Below, one piece after another: positions 27,666-37,028 of a DNA stretch of 64,000 nucleotides (its first letter is position 1; each line of letters opens with the position of its first letter). The position numbers were made by a program, and so were the translations under genes. A model generated the notes under the pieces. It saw only the letters and a list, made by a program, of their open reading frames with translations, had not been told where the DNA came from and ran no database searches. The stretch is from CAVXWV01 sp963695415 (GTDB lineage Bacteria > Chloroflexota > Anaerolineae > Anaerolineales > UBA4823): NCBI GenBank assembly GCA_963695415.1, contig CAVOGL010000003.1, forward strand, positions 62,001 through 126,000. The letters are read 5' to 3'.

Positions 27666-27693
27666 TTTACAAGCACATCCTTTCTTGTATAAT
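27666..27693 (+). promoter_or_regulatory. Probable promoter of the cyclic-nucleotide-binding gene
   Basis: TTTACA (27666-27671) and TATAAT (27688-27693) are spaced by 16 bp, with an AT-rich stretch upstream, and lie about 93 bp before the start at 27786. Confidence 0.65.
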
Positions 27694-27785
27694 TGTGTTA
27701 GTTAAAGTGAGTTTTGAGATCACAATTGCACTAGTTCGCAATTAACTGTGAATGGCATCATCCCAATCAATCCCAGGAGGTGAAT

Positions 27786-28220
27786 ATGGCATCGGTAAAA
27801 GAAATTTCAGGATTCATCAAGGCAGTGCCCCTGTTTCACGGCTTAAAGAACCGCCAGCTGGAGAGCATTGCTAAAAGAATGGTCGAGCGATCCTATAAGG
27901 CAGGGGATGTGATCGTTAAACAGGGTCAGGGTGGGGAAGGCTTTTTCATCATCACCGCAGGTAAGGCTGAAGTGCTGCGCCGGAAGGTTGACGGTGAAAG
28001 CGTGGTGGTAAACGAATTCGGACCGATGGACTTCTTTGGCGAGCTGGCTCTGCTCGATGATGGACCGCGTACTGCCACGCTGGTTGCCACAGAACCAACC
28101 AAGTGCCTCGTCCTGGTGCGCTGGGATTTTCTGGCGCTATTAAAGGATGATGCCGAAATGGCGGTTGAGATCCTGATTGAGATGGCAAGACGCTTCCGGG
28201 TGACACTGGATACGATGTAA
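27786..28220 (+). CDS. Cyclic-nucleotide-binding domain protein (stand-alone)
   Basis: Start ATG 27786, five bases from AGGAGG. The 144-residue protein consists almost wholly of a CAP-type effector domain: VPLFHGLKNRQLESIAKRM, GDVIVKQGQGGEGFFIITAG and the phosphate-binding cassette FGELALLDDGPRTATLVA, which has the Glu and Arg used to bind cAMP or cGMP. There is no helix-turn-helix, so it is not a transcription factor itself. It may be a regulatory subunit or act with the cyclase-like protein encoded next to it. A strong terminator follows, so it is transcribed alone. Confidence 0.88.
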   Translation: MASVKEISGFIKAVPLFHGLKNRQLESIAKRMVERSYKAGDVIVKQGQGGEGFFIITAGKAEVLRRKVDGESVVVNEFGPMDFFGELALLDDGPRTATLVATEPTKCLVLVRWDFLALLKDDAEMAVEILIEMARRFRVTLDTM

Positions 28221-28246
28221 TGCCAGTGTTTCTTTAAATACCATCT

Positions 28247-28281
28247 CCGGTCAAGGAATACTGTCCTTGACCGGTTTTTTT
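28247..28281 (+). terminator. Rho-independent terminator
   Basis: CCGGTCAAGG (28247-28256) pairs with CCTTGACCGG (28265-28274) around an 8-base loop and is followed by seven T. It lies 27 bp after the cyclic-nucleotide-binding gene and just before the cyclase/ATPase gene. Confidence 0.92.
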
Positions 28282-28290
28282 GTTAGAATC

Positions 28291-31200
28291 ATGGTGATGA
28301 TCTGTAAAAATTGCGGTTTCGAAAGCCAGGCAGGCATGAAGTTTTGCGGCAGGTGCGGCACAGGTTTGGGTATAAGCTGCCTGACCTGTGGTTTCACCAA
28401 TCCTGCAGATTTTATATTCTGCGGGATGTGCGGCAATCCGCTGCCGGTGGATGAGCAGGATGTCGAATCAGGCACTCTCGCCGGGACTCGGGCTGCTGCC
28501 CCGTTGGAACCGCTTCCGCGGACTAACTCGTCTTCACTGACGGGTCTCACGCCCCCAGACTCAAGCGGGGTGATTGAAGGCGAGAAGCGGGTGGCGACGG
28601 TCATCCTGGCGGATGTCCACCGCTCCACAGACCTGCTCGAAAAAATTGGCACAGAAACCTGGGTGGGGATCATGAACAGGGTCTTCCAGCTGTTGAACGC
28701 TGAAATCTACCGTTTTGGCGGTGTGGTGGACCAGTTCAGAGGAGATGGTCTGGTCGCTTTTTTTGGCACCGTGGTGGCGCATGAGGACGACCCGGAACGA
28801 GCCGTGCTGGCCTCCCTGGCAATGCAGCAGTCGGTCTCCCATTATGCCTCCAGCCTGGTGGCTGAACGCGGGGTTGAGATCAAGCTGCGTGTGGGGGTTA
28901 ATACAGGCGAAGTGATCGTAGCAAGCATCGGTGATTTCCTCCAGCCACCAGGAAGACACAGCCATGGGCGAGGGGATCACTCTGGCAGCGCGCATGGAAA
29001 CCGAGGCACAGCCTGGAACGGTGCTGGTCAGCGAAAACACATTCCGATTGGTGAGTAATCGCTTCCACTGGCAGCCACTGGGTGAACTCCAGGTCAAGGG
29101 CATCAGCGAGCCCGTAAATGTTTTCCGCCCGTTGAGCCCGAGATTCGATTTTGAGGCGGTGCCGGATTTGCTGGCATACGGCATGCCGGTTGCCTTGACC
29201 GGCAGGGAAATGGAATTCGAGCGCGTCAAAGAAGCGATCAAAAGCCTGTACCAGGGAAGGGGCGGGATTGTACTCGTCGCCGGTGAGAAGGGGCTGGGCA
29301 AGACTTTGCTGATCACCCAGGTGCGCCACCATTTCAACCGTTATGAAGCGATGCAGGCTGAACAAAGGCGGTCGCCTGGCGGTGGTGAAGCTGCCGGCAA
29401 TGGGAGACCTGGAAAACAGACCGCCACCTGGCTGCGCAGCGTTTGCCGTTCTTATGACCAGTCGTGGCCTTTTTCCATGTGGATGAACATTTTTTATGAA
29501 TGGTTGGGGATGCGCCCAGATGAACCCCCCGATGAGCGCAGTGCGCGGCTTCTGCGGGGGGCGCAGCGGTTGTGGGGCGATGCCTACGAGCGTTATTTCC
29601 CGTACCTGGCAAAGTTCCTGTCAATCCCCACCACACAGACGGAACACGAAGAGAAGCTTCGTTACCTCGACGCGCAGGGTTTGAATAAACAGATTTTCAT
29701 TACCATCCGCAGTTGGGTTGAAACCATGGCAAGGATGGGTCCTTTGATCATCTCCTTCGTTGACCTGCAGTGGGCGGACTTGGCTTCCCTGGAGCTTTTG
29801 AAATTCTGCCTGCCAGCCAGCGAGAGGTTGAGCCTGGTCTGGCTGCTGATCATGCGCCCGGAGCGCCAATCGCTGGCATGGGAATTCCGCCATTATGTAG
29901 AGACCGAATACCCTCACCGATTGTCCGCCGTGGACTTGCAGCCGCTGACGGATGAAGAAAGTCACGCCTTAATCCACGAAATGGTTGGAGCGCAGGCGTT
30001 GTCGCAGAAAACTGAAGCCTTGATCATCGCGAAGGCGGAGGGCAACCCTTATTTCGTCCGTGAGATCATCTCATCATTGATCAATAACGGCGTGCTGGAA
30101 AAAGAAACTGATGGGAAAGAGTGGCGAGAGACAAAAGCGGTAACCACGCTGGATCTGCCCGACAGTCTGCAGAGCCTGATGCTCGAACGCATAGATAGAC
30201 TTTCGCTGGAGGAGCGCAAGCTGCTCCAGGCTGCCTCGGTGATGGGACACTCGTTTTGGAGCAATGTGCTCGAAGAACTGTTGAATGGGGCTGGGAGCCT
30301 GGAACAAAACCTGACCTCCTTACAGAAAAAAGGTCTTATCCAGGAACTGAGCCATGTTCCCGGATTGGGGAAAGAATACAGCTTCAATTCCGCATTAGTT
30401 TGGGACGTGGTGTACGATTCCCTGTTGGTAAACCAGAAGTTCGCCTACCACAATAAGGTTGCGGTTTTTCTGGAAGACTGCGCATGCCTGGAAGAATGGC
30501 TGCAGCACAGCAGCTTGATCGCCTACCATTACAAGATGGCAGGTAACAAGCACCAGGAGCTGTTCTACACCATTAAAGCATCCCAGCAGGCACAGGAACT
30601 GTACGCAATGAACGAAGCGCTCGAGCACCTGTCTCACGCATTGGAATTACTGAGCGAGATCGAAAGGGAAAGCGATCACATCATCCAGGACGACGTCATC
30701 CTGGCATATCGTTTTGATATCTTGAATGACCGCAGCGCGGTGAACAACCTGCTTGGTTTCTTCACGGAAAGTGTCTCGGACGCCAAGGCGCTCCTGGACC
30801 TGGCGGACGAGTTGTCCGACGAACCACACTGGCGCGTAGATGCTCTGCTCAAACAGGCGGAAGTGAAGTTCCCCGAAAACCGCCAGGAATTGGAAAGTGG
30901 GCTGTTAATAGCACTGGAAGCTTTGCAGATTTCCAGAGACCTGGGTGACCGGGACAGGGAATTGATCAGCCTCACCCATGTTCTCGACCTGCAGTTCATG
31001 AAACATGATCATGCCTGGAAAGAGAACGCAGAAACTGCCCTGGCGCTGGCGAAGGACCTGGGTAACGTGCTGGCACAGGTCAATATCCTGCTGACAATCG
31101 GCTCTTCATATGGCATCGATGAGCTCGAGATGAGCAAAGAATACCTTCAGAAAGCGATCCCGCTAAGCCAGGAACTGGGGGACAAAACAGTGGAGATGAA

Positions 31201-32104
31201 GATCCTGCGTGCGTTCGCCGGACAGTATGAACGCAGTGGTGATTACTACCGCCAACTCACCGATTTCGAACAGAAGCGCCTGCAGATCAGCCGCGAAACG
31301 GGCAACCGCACCGTAGAAGGGGATGCCTTGATGCACTGCGGTCAGGTGCAGTCGATTTACCTCGGAGATCATAAACCCGGATTGAAATTATTACGGGAAT
31401 CGCTGCGGTTTTCTGAAGGCACATCAGCAAGTTTGTTCCCCTTACTGCGTATTGCCCAGGTGCTGACCGTTCTTGGCATGACGGAGGAGGCAAAGCAGAC
31501 CCTTGAGCGCGCTCACCCATTTGTGGAAAAACATGTTTTCGACCTGGGTCGGGCTGGATTCTGGCTGGTGTCAGCGTTGTTAATGGTTCAGTTCACCCAG
31601 GAGGAACAGCTCAACCAGGCATTGGCGTTCCGTGCCAGCATCGAAGCCCTGGTATCGGAAAAGCTGGTTTCTCGGCAGTACCTGATGGCAGCGGAAAGCG
31701 TGGCTGCCAATGCCTTTTTGAAACTGGCAAACATCTCGCTGGATGAGCAGAAGAAGAAAGAGTATCTCGAAAAAGCTCTCGAAGCCTCCCGGCTGGCAGT
31801 TTCGATTTATGCCGAATTTGGTTTCGTGCAGGTTATCGAATGCTCCAGTGAAGAAATTTTTTACCGCTATTTCCTGGCGCAGCAGGCGAATGGTAACCAG
31901 GAAGAGGCCGCCAAGGCGCTGGGTACAGCCAACCAGGAGATGCTGCGTAAGTGGGAGCTGATCCCTGCTTACAGCCACTATCGGGACACGTTCTTAAACC
32001 AGGTTTTACTGCACCAGGATATCACGGAGCAGTTCGCTGCCCAGGTGGTTCCGGACGTTAGTAATGTTCCAGCCAACCAGCCTGCCGGGGTTATCGATGA
32101 CTAA
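28291..32104 (+). CDS. Double zinc-ribbon, adenylate/guanylate-cyclase, AAA-ATPase and TPR signalling protein, one frameshift
   Basis: Residues 1-55 hold two zinc ribbons (CKNCGFESQ...CGRCG and CLTCGF...CGMCG). A class III cyclase domain follows with metal Asp in ATVILADVHRSTD and QFRGDGLVAFFG. The frame breaks at the TTT of 28935-28937. Dropping one T gives ASIGDSSHQEDTAMGEGITLAARM and runs to 32104. After the cyclase come an AAA-type ATPase (Walker A VAGEKGLGKTLL, Walker B-like LIISFVDLQWADLAS) and about 600 residues of TPR-like helices. The whole is about 1270 residues. In the cyclase domain the Asn normally before AAR reads Thr, so turnover may be weak. The layout is a large sensor whose ligand is unknown. 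It follows a cyclic-nucleotide-binding gene. Confidence 0.87.
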
Positions 32105-32107
32105 AAT

Positions 32108-32327
32108 ATGGCACTGCCAACCAGCCTGCCGGGGTTATCGATGGCTAAAAAATGGCACTGCCAACCAGTCTGCCGGACTTATCTATGACTAAATTATGAC
32201 ACAGCCAACCAGCTTGCCGGACTTATCGATGACTAAATTATGGCACTGCCAACCAGCCTGCCGGGTTTATCGATGACTAAAAAATGGCACTGCCAACCAG
32301 CTTACCGGACTTATCGATGACTATATT
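32108..32327. repeat. 44-bp tandem repeat, five full copies, linking two genes
   Basis: Units start at 32108, 32152, 32196, 32240 and 32284, each beginning ATGGCACTGCCAACCAGCCT or a close variant and ending ATCGATGACTAAA or similar. The last codons of the cyclase/ATPase gene (about 32067-32107) look like the end of a unit, and the phosphotriesterase start at 32328 (ATGGCACTGACAACCACC) looks like the beginning of another. Each unit therefore resembles a fusion of one gene's stop region with the next gene's start region. There are no spacers, so it is not CRISPR. Confidence 0.95.
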
Positions 32328-33263
32328 ATGGCACTGACAACCACCCTGGGTGTCATCGAGGCGCCTCCCCAAGGACTTATCCTTCCACATGAGCATGTGT
32401 TTGTGGACCTGCGCACACCGGACCAGCCGGGATACGCACAGGCAGACGTTGAGGACGTGATCGCACTGATGGCGCCCCAACTGGATAAGGCGAGGATTGC
32501 CGGCGTTGAACTCATGGTGGAATGTACACCCGTGGGAGTGGGCAGGCGCGTGGATATCCTTAAGGCTGTTTCCGAATGGACCGGTTTCCCTCTGGTTGTG
32601 CCGACCGGTGTATACCGCGAGCCCTGGGTGCCCAGGTGGGTGCATGAGAAAGACGAAGACGAGCTGGTGGAGTGGATGCAGGCAGAACTGGAAGACCAGG
32701 TGGAAGGCACAGGCGTAAAGGCGGGTTGGATAAAGCTGTCTGCGGGGGACGATGGTCTGACCGGGGTTGAGACGAAAGTGCTGAGGGCTGCTGCGCGGGC
32801 GGCACAGCCAAGCGGTGCGGTGATCGGCAGCCACACCATCCGCGGGCGGGTGGTTGAGGATCAGATAGCCATAATCGAAGAGGCGGGATACAGTCCGGAA
32901 CGGTTTATCTGGATCCATGCTCAAATCGAACCAGATTTCGATGCCAACCTGGAGCTGGCATGGCAGGGCGCATGGATCGAATACGACTCGATCGGTGATG
33001 AGCACTACACGGACATCATCGCCGACCGCATCCTGCGCATGCTGGATGCAGGTTTAGGGGACCAGGTGCTGCTCAGCCACGACCGGGGCTGGTATGACCC
33101 CGCTCAACCCGCAGGAAAACTGGAAGGTGGACCCAAACCGTACACGTACCTCAACGAGGTTTTTCTGCCCAGGCTGGCGGCAGAAGGTGTGGATGAAGCC
33201 ACCCTGCGCACGCTCACCTGCAGCAACCCATACCGCGCGTTTTCACGAGCGCTCAACAGTTAG
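32328..33263 (+). CDS. Phosphotriesterase-family metal-dependent hydrolase
   Basis: This 311-residue amidohydrolase-fold protein resembles PTE/PHP and lactonases. The expected binuclear metal ligands are visible: HEH in ILPHEHVF, Lys in AGWIKLSAG, His in IGSHTIRG, His in WIHAQIEP and Asp in LSHDRGW. It should hydrolyse a lactone or phosphoester, and the physiological substrate is unknown; lactonase activity is common in this family. Its start is the last, slightly diverged copy of the 44-bp repeat, so translation may be affected by the array. The convergent MoxR operon ends 22 bp downstream. Confidence 0.88.
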   Translation: MALTTTLGVIEAPPQGLILPHEHVFVDLRTPDQPGYAQADVEDVIALMAPQLDKARIAGVELMVECTPVGVGRRVDILKAVSEWTGFPLVVPTGVYREPWVPRWVHEKDEDELVEWMQAELEDQVEGTGVKAGWIKLSAGDDGLTGVETKVLRAAARAAQPSGAVIGSHTIRGRVVEDQIAIIEEAGYSPERFIWIHAQIEPDFDANLELAWQGAWIEYDSIGDEHYTDIIADRILRMLDAGLGDQVLLSHDRGWYDPAQPAGKLEGGPKPYTYLNEVFLPRLAAEGVDEATLRTLTCSNPYRAFSRALNS

Positions 33264-33285
33264 TTTGAAAGCTGCTAACGGGTGG

Positions 33286-33793
33286 CTATTCTGAATCCCC
33301 GCGGTAAAGCTTCCCGATGACCTGGCTAAGCGCCACCACCAGCAGCAATCCCAAACCGAGAACATAACCGAACTGCAGCTCAATGCGCATGATCAGGGCG
33401 ATGACGGCTGCCAGCAGGCTGAGTTCCAATCACGAAGCCCAGTCTGCGCAGGTGTCTGACCAGGAGATCGTGCTGCATGGAGGCATCCTGAGCGAAAACC
33501 AACCGCCGGGATATGCTGACCAGCTGCCAGGCAGCCAACGAAGCCAGGATCACCGGAAGCGCAAGCAACGGCTCACCGCCAGGCAGGATGGCTGCGGCGG
33601 ATGCGAAGGTGTACAGCACCAGCATGATGGGATCAACGAAGGTGATTTTCCAGCGCTGCGCCAGGAACCAGAGAATGCCTGGAAGCAAAATAACCAGGCT
33701 CCATGGGCTGTGTATGCTCGTCCAGTAAAGCAGCACCAGCAGCACTGTGGCAGCCGCCGCGCTGATGTGGGCGCCTATCAGTGGTATCTTCAT
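33286..33793 (-). CDS. Small membrane protein, last gene of the MoxR operon, one frameshift
   Basis: Start ATG 33793 overlaps the DUF58 stop (ATGA). The first part, MKIPLIGAHISAAAATVLLV, starts several hydrophobic helices, and the frame runs to LVRHLRRLGFVIG at about 33425. Removing one base of the AA (TT on the plus strand) at 33424-33425 continues the frame as LSLLAAVIALIMRIEL, VLGLGLLLVVAL and LYRGDSE, ending at 33286. The full protein would be about 168 residues with four or five transmembrane helices. No known family motif was recognised. Tight overlap with DUF58 suggests a membrane partner of the MoxR/DUF58 complex. Confidence 0.7.
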
Positions 33794-35271
33794 AGTCCGA
33801 TCCCCAGCCGCCGGTATTCCCTCGGAGCACGCAGCATGACTTTGCCCAGGACCTGTTCCAGGGGGATGGAGACGTCCCAATCGATGATCGTAATGCCGTA
33901 ACTCTGCAGACGGCGCAGAAGCAGGACGCGCTCGATCCTGGCGAAACGCCGGGCAAGGCGCTGGGTGCGGCGCTGGTTGCGGCGCTGGTTGCGGCGCATG
34001 TTGCGGGGTGTGTCGAATCCCGGATTGTAAGCGGATGCTTCGTATGTGACAGGGTCCGGGCTGATGACCAGCAGCTTGTAACCATGAGCCAGCAGGCGGG
34101 TGAGGATGGGCGGGTCAGCAGGGGAGAGCGAACTGACCAGCACGATCTGCGAGCGCGGTGGGAAAAAGCGGACAGGCAGGTAGCTCAAGTTTTCCAACGC
34201 CATGTTTTCGCCCGTGCGCGCCTGAGCGAGGGCGCGCAGGATGCGCTCCCGCTGGCTTTTACCGTATCCCGGGAAGGTTGCCTGCTGTCCGCGCCCGTAT
34301 ATCAGCAGACCGACGCGGTGCCCATCCCTCAAGAAAAGGTCTGCCATTGCTGCGGCGGCAGTGACGTTGTATTCAAACAAGGAGGAAAACATTGGGGTAT
34401 GGGCATTGGGGTCATCAACAACTCTCTCGCCGGCGTTGGGAATGGTGACGTTCGTCTGCAGGCGTGCGTCGAGGATGATGCCGACATCGCTGACGCGTTC
34501 CACCTCGAACTTGTTGGTGAATAATTCACCCCCATCGCTGCGGAATTGTGCGGATGCGGTAGCTTTCCAGTTGATCTGGCGCAGCGGGTCTCCGATCTGG
34601 TAGGAGCGCACCTCGAAGAAGTTCATGCCATCTCCGCCTCGGCGGGCAGGGATGGGACCCGTGTACAGGTGCGTGTTCAACGGGCGGATAGGGATAGAAC
34701 GCAGCCGCCAGACCGCCGGCTTGATGCTGAACCGGGCTCTTTGTCTCAAGGTAATCCGCCAGGATACCAGGGATAAATGATCGTTGACGTTGATGTATGT
34801 TCGATCGATTGGGTAACTGCCCCGGTCACCCTGCAGCGTGTATTGGACTACGAGGGATTCACCCTGGGGCAGACGGGCGAAGTTGGCTGTGGCGCCTTCG
34901 ATGATCTTGAGATCTTTGGGTGGCTGGTCGATCACCAGGATCTCATCAAGATCCTCGCCCAGGTTGGTGACCGTAACAGTCATCGTGACCGGACGACCTG
35001 CCGACACCGTCTCGTCACTCAGCTGGCGATTAATCTTCAACCGCGGTGATTTCGGCGCATACAGGTATGCGGCTGCCAGGAAAAAGATGAAGGGCAGCGT
35101 CAATGCCAGGATGCTGCCATTACGCGTCAGGAGCGCCATGAATAACAGACCATAAACCACCAGGCTCAACAGGATAACGCTTGAATTAGACCTGCGCCTG
35201 TTTAATTCCTGCCCTTCACCTGCCTGGGTTGGGTCGAGTTCCCCTGCTTCCCTGTTCGGGATGGGTTCCAA
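33790..35271 (-). CDS. DUF58 (von Willebrand-like) membrane protein
   Basis: The protein has 493 residues. Two transmembrane helices (VILLSLVVYGLLFMALL and ILALTLPFIFFLAAAYLY) precede a beta-rich domain (TMTVTVTNLGEDLDEILV). The DUF58 signature FFEVRSYQIGDPLRQINWKA and a vWA-like domain beginning VGIILDAR follow. DUF58 proteins work with MoxR AAA ATPases, usually as membrane adaptors for enzyme maturation or stress responses. An unusual basic stretch RRNQRRNQRRTQR (about residues 423-435) is encoded by short repeats near 33965-34000. It lies two bases after the MoxR gene and overlaps the next gene. Confidence 0.87.
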   Translation of the reverse strand: MEPIPNREAGELDPTQAGEGQELNRRRSNSSVILLSLVVYGLLFMALLTRNGSILALTLPFIFFLAAAYLYAPKSPRLKINRQLSDETVSAGRPVTMTVTVTNLGEDLDEILVIDQPPKDLKIIEGATANFARLPQGESLVVQYTLQGDRGSYPIDRTYINVNDHLSLVSWRITLRQRARFSIKPAVWRLRSIPIRPLNTHLYTGPIPARRGGDGMNFFEVRSYQIGDPLRQINWKATASAQFRSDGGELFTNKFEVERVSDVGIILDARLQTNVTIPNAGERVVDDPNAHTPMFSSLFEYNVTAAAAMADLFLRDGHRVGLLIYGRGQQATFPGYGKSQRERILRALAQARTGENMALENLSYLPVRFFPPRSQIVLVSSLSPADPPILTRLLAHGYKLLVISPDPVTYEASAYNPGFDTPRNMRRNQRRNQRRTQRLARRFARIERVLLLRRLQSYGITIIDWDVSIPLEQVLGKVMLRAPREYRRLGIGL

Positions 35272-35273
35272 AA

Positions 35274-36236
35274 TCAGCCTTTAAACACCGGGACAGGAAC
35301 CTGGCGCATGATATCGTTGATGATCTCATCGGCTGCCCGGCGCTCTGTCCACAGGTCGGGCTCGAGAATCATGCGGTGGATTATCACCGGATGGGCGAAC
35401 AGCTTGACATCATCGGGGAGCACATATTCGCGGTTGTTCATCGCAGCCCAGGCGCGGGTGAGTTTGAGCAAAGCAAGGGTGGCGCGCGGGCTTGCACCGA
35501 CCACAATCTGGCGGTGTTTGCGCGTCGCGCTGGTCAAATTTACAATGTAGCGTTCGATGTCTGAATCGAGGTGGATGTCCTCGATCGCCTGGCGCACTGC
35601 CAGCAGTCCCTCGGCATCGGTCACCGCCTGCAGGTCGAATTCATCATGCTTACGCCGCCGTCTCCGCCTGATAATCTCGTGCTCATCTTCGACCCCCGGA
35701 TAACCGATTGAAAGTTTCATGGTGAAGCGGTCCAGCTGGGCTTCGGGAAGGGGGAAAGTGCCTTCGTACTCGATCGGGTTCTGGGTGGCGATGACAAAAA
35801 ATGGCTTGGGCAGCGGCATGGTCTCACCTTCCAGGGTAACCTGGAATTCCTGCATCGCTTCCAGCAGGGCAGACTGTGTGCGCGGGGAGGCGCGGTTGAT
35901 CTCATCTGCCAGGATGATGTTGGCGAACAGGGGACCCTTGCGCAGCACAAACTGGTTCTGCTGCCGGTCAAACACGTAACCGCCGGTTATATCGCCGGGC
36001 AGCAAGTCCGGGGTGAACTGGATGCGCTTAAAACGCAGCCCCAATACCGTGGCGAAACTGTTGGCGATGAGGGTCTTCGCCAACCCCGGATAATCCTCCA
36101 GCAGCACATGCCCCCCGCTGGTAAAGCAGGCTGCCAGGATTTGCTTGAGCACGTCACGCTTGCCAACTATGGCTTTCTCTACTTCGTCGAGGATGCGTTC
36201 GGACAGGTCGGCGACCTCAGATACTCTCATTGTCAT
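35274..36236 (-). CDS. MoxR-family AAA+ ATPase
   Basis: This 320-residue AAA+ protein has Walker A LEDYPGLAKT (about residues 42-51), Walker B ANIILADEINRASP, sensor region FFVIATQNPIEYEGTFPLPEA with the Asn, and the Arg-finger segment AQLDRFTMKLSIGYP. It is a chaperone-like ATPase that, with DUF58 partners, inserts cofactors or remodels protein complexes. The start overlaps the upstream membrane protein gene by 20 bases and its stop is two bases from DUF58, so all are one operon. All motifs look intact. Confidence 0.92.
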   Translation of the reverse strand: MTMRVSEVADLSERILDEVEKAIVGKRDVLKQILAACFTSGGHVLLEDYPGLAKTLIANSFATVLGLRFKRIQFTPDLLPGDITGGYVFDRQQNQFVLRKGPLFANIILADEINRASPRTQSALLEAMQEFQVTLEGETMPLPKPFFVIATQNPIEYEGTFPLPEAQLDRFTMKLSIGYPGVEDEHEIIRRRRRRKHDEFDLQAVTDAEGLLAVRQAIEDIHLDSDIERYIVNLTSATRKHRQIVVGASPRATLALLKLTRAWAAMNNREYVLPDDVKLFAHPVIIHRMILEPDLWTERRAADEIINDIMRQVPVPVFKG

Positions 36237-37028
36237 TGTGAATCTCCAGTTGTTTTTCTAAAAATGATAGTGTGACCTCCAGCTCGAGGTCCAAAGACCC
36301 TGTATCTGACCCCGGAATTCTTGTCTCTGGGTCCACATCAGCGTTCTCTCGCAAGACAGCCGCTGGGCTGGAGGTATATTGACGTACAAAGTCGCTGATG
36401 CGATTTAACAGGCTGCGCAGCTGCAATAATGGTGCTGGTTCCTGGTGTTGGGGCGCCAGATTGTGGATCTCGATCAGTTCAAGCATCTCAGCAGGGGCTT
36501 CGATCTCACCGTTCTCCAGCATTTGATGCACGCGGAAAGCCGGGATGCGGTAATTGTACGAAAGCACATCCACCGCCAGCCTGTCGATGAAATCTGCCAG
36601 ACGTCCGCGTGAAAATTCGCTGCGTGAGAATTCATGCTGTTGGTTAAGCTGCGTCATCCAAAAAGCCAGGCGGCTGCGCCGGGTCCCCTCTTTTACGACC
36701 AGGGGTTGTTCATTCAGCTCGCGCGGGCGCCCGGTGAGGCTTCTGGTGACCAACACGCCGGCGATGACCAGCAGGGCGATCCAAAAAATTACTTGAGGGG
36801 TGCTTTCGATGAACAATCCCATGAGCCAGAGCAAATATGAACCCGGAACGACGACCAGCCTCCGGGCTGTGTCTTGAAGCAGCCAGGTCAGCGCCAGGAT
36901 GGAGACCAACACCATCACGCCTAACGCAATCCATCCGGCAATGTTTTTTCGTTCAGCGTTACTTTACGCTCAGCGTTGTTTTTACGCTCAGCGTTGTTTT
37001 TACGTTCAGCGGGATTTTTACGCTCCAT
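36217..37028 (-). CDS. Membrane protein of the MoxR operon with an AERKNN repeat tail, one frameshift
   Basis: ATG 37028 overlaps the preceding DUF4129 stop (TGATG). It opens an N-terminal tail MERKNPAERKNNAERKNN made by 18-bp repeats. The last repeat unit (36951-36967) is one base short, so the frame is lost there. In the following frame it continues NIAGWIALGVMVLVSILAL, a first transmembrane helix, then a second (VIFWIALLVIAGVLV) and a soluble region rich in Glu/Arg to 36217. Intact length would be about 270 residues. The family was not recognised; DUF4129/4350-type partners occupy this place in similar operons. Overlaps MoxR by 20 bases. Confidence 0.65.
36951..37021 (-). repeat. 18-bp tandem repeat in the N-terminus of a MoxR-operon membrane protein
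   Basis: Plus-strand units GCTCAGCGTTGTTTTTAC (36968-36985, 36986-37003) and GTTCAGCGGGATTTTTAC (37004-37021) are 18 bp. A fourth unit, 36951-36967, has 17 bp. On the coding strand they spell Ala-Glu-Arg-Lys-Asn-Asn. The short unit shifts the frame just ahead of the first transmembrane helix. Confidence 0.92.

Noticed and set aside
32108..32327. CRISPR-like array
   Set aside because: The units follow each other without spacers and have the same sequence throughout, and no cas gene is near.
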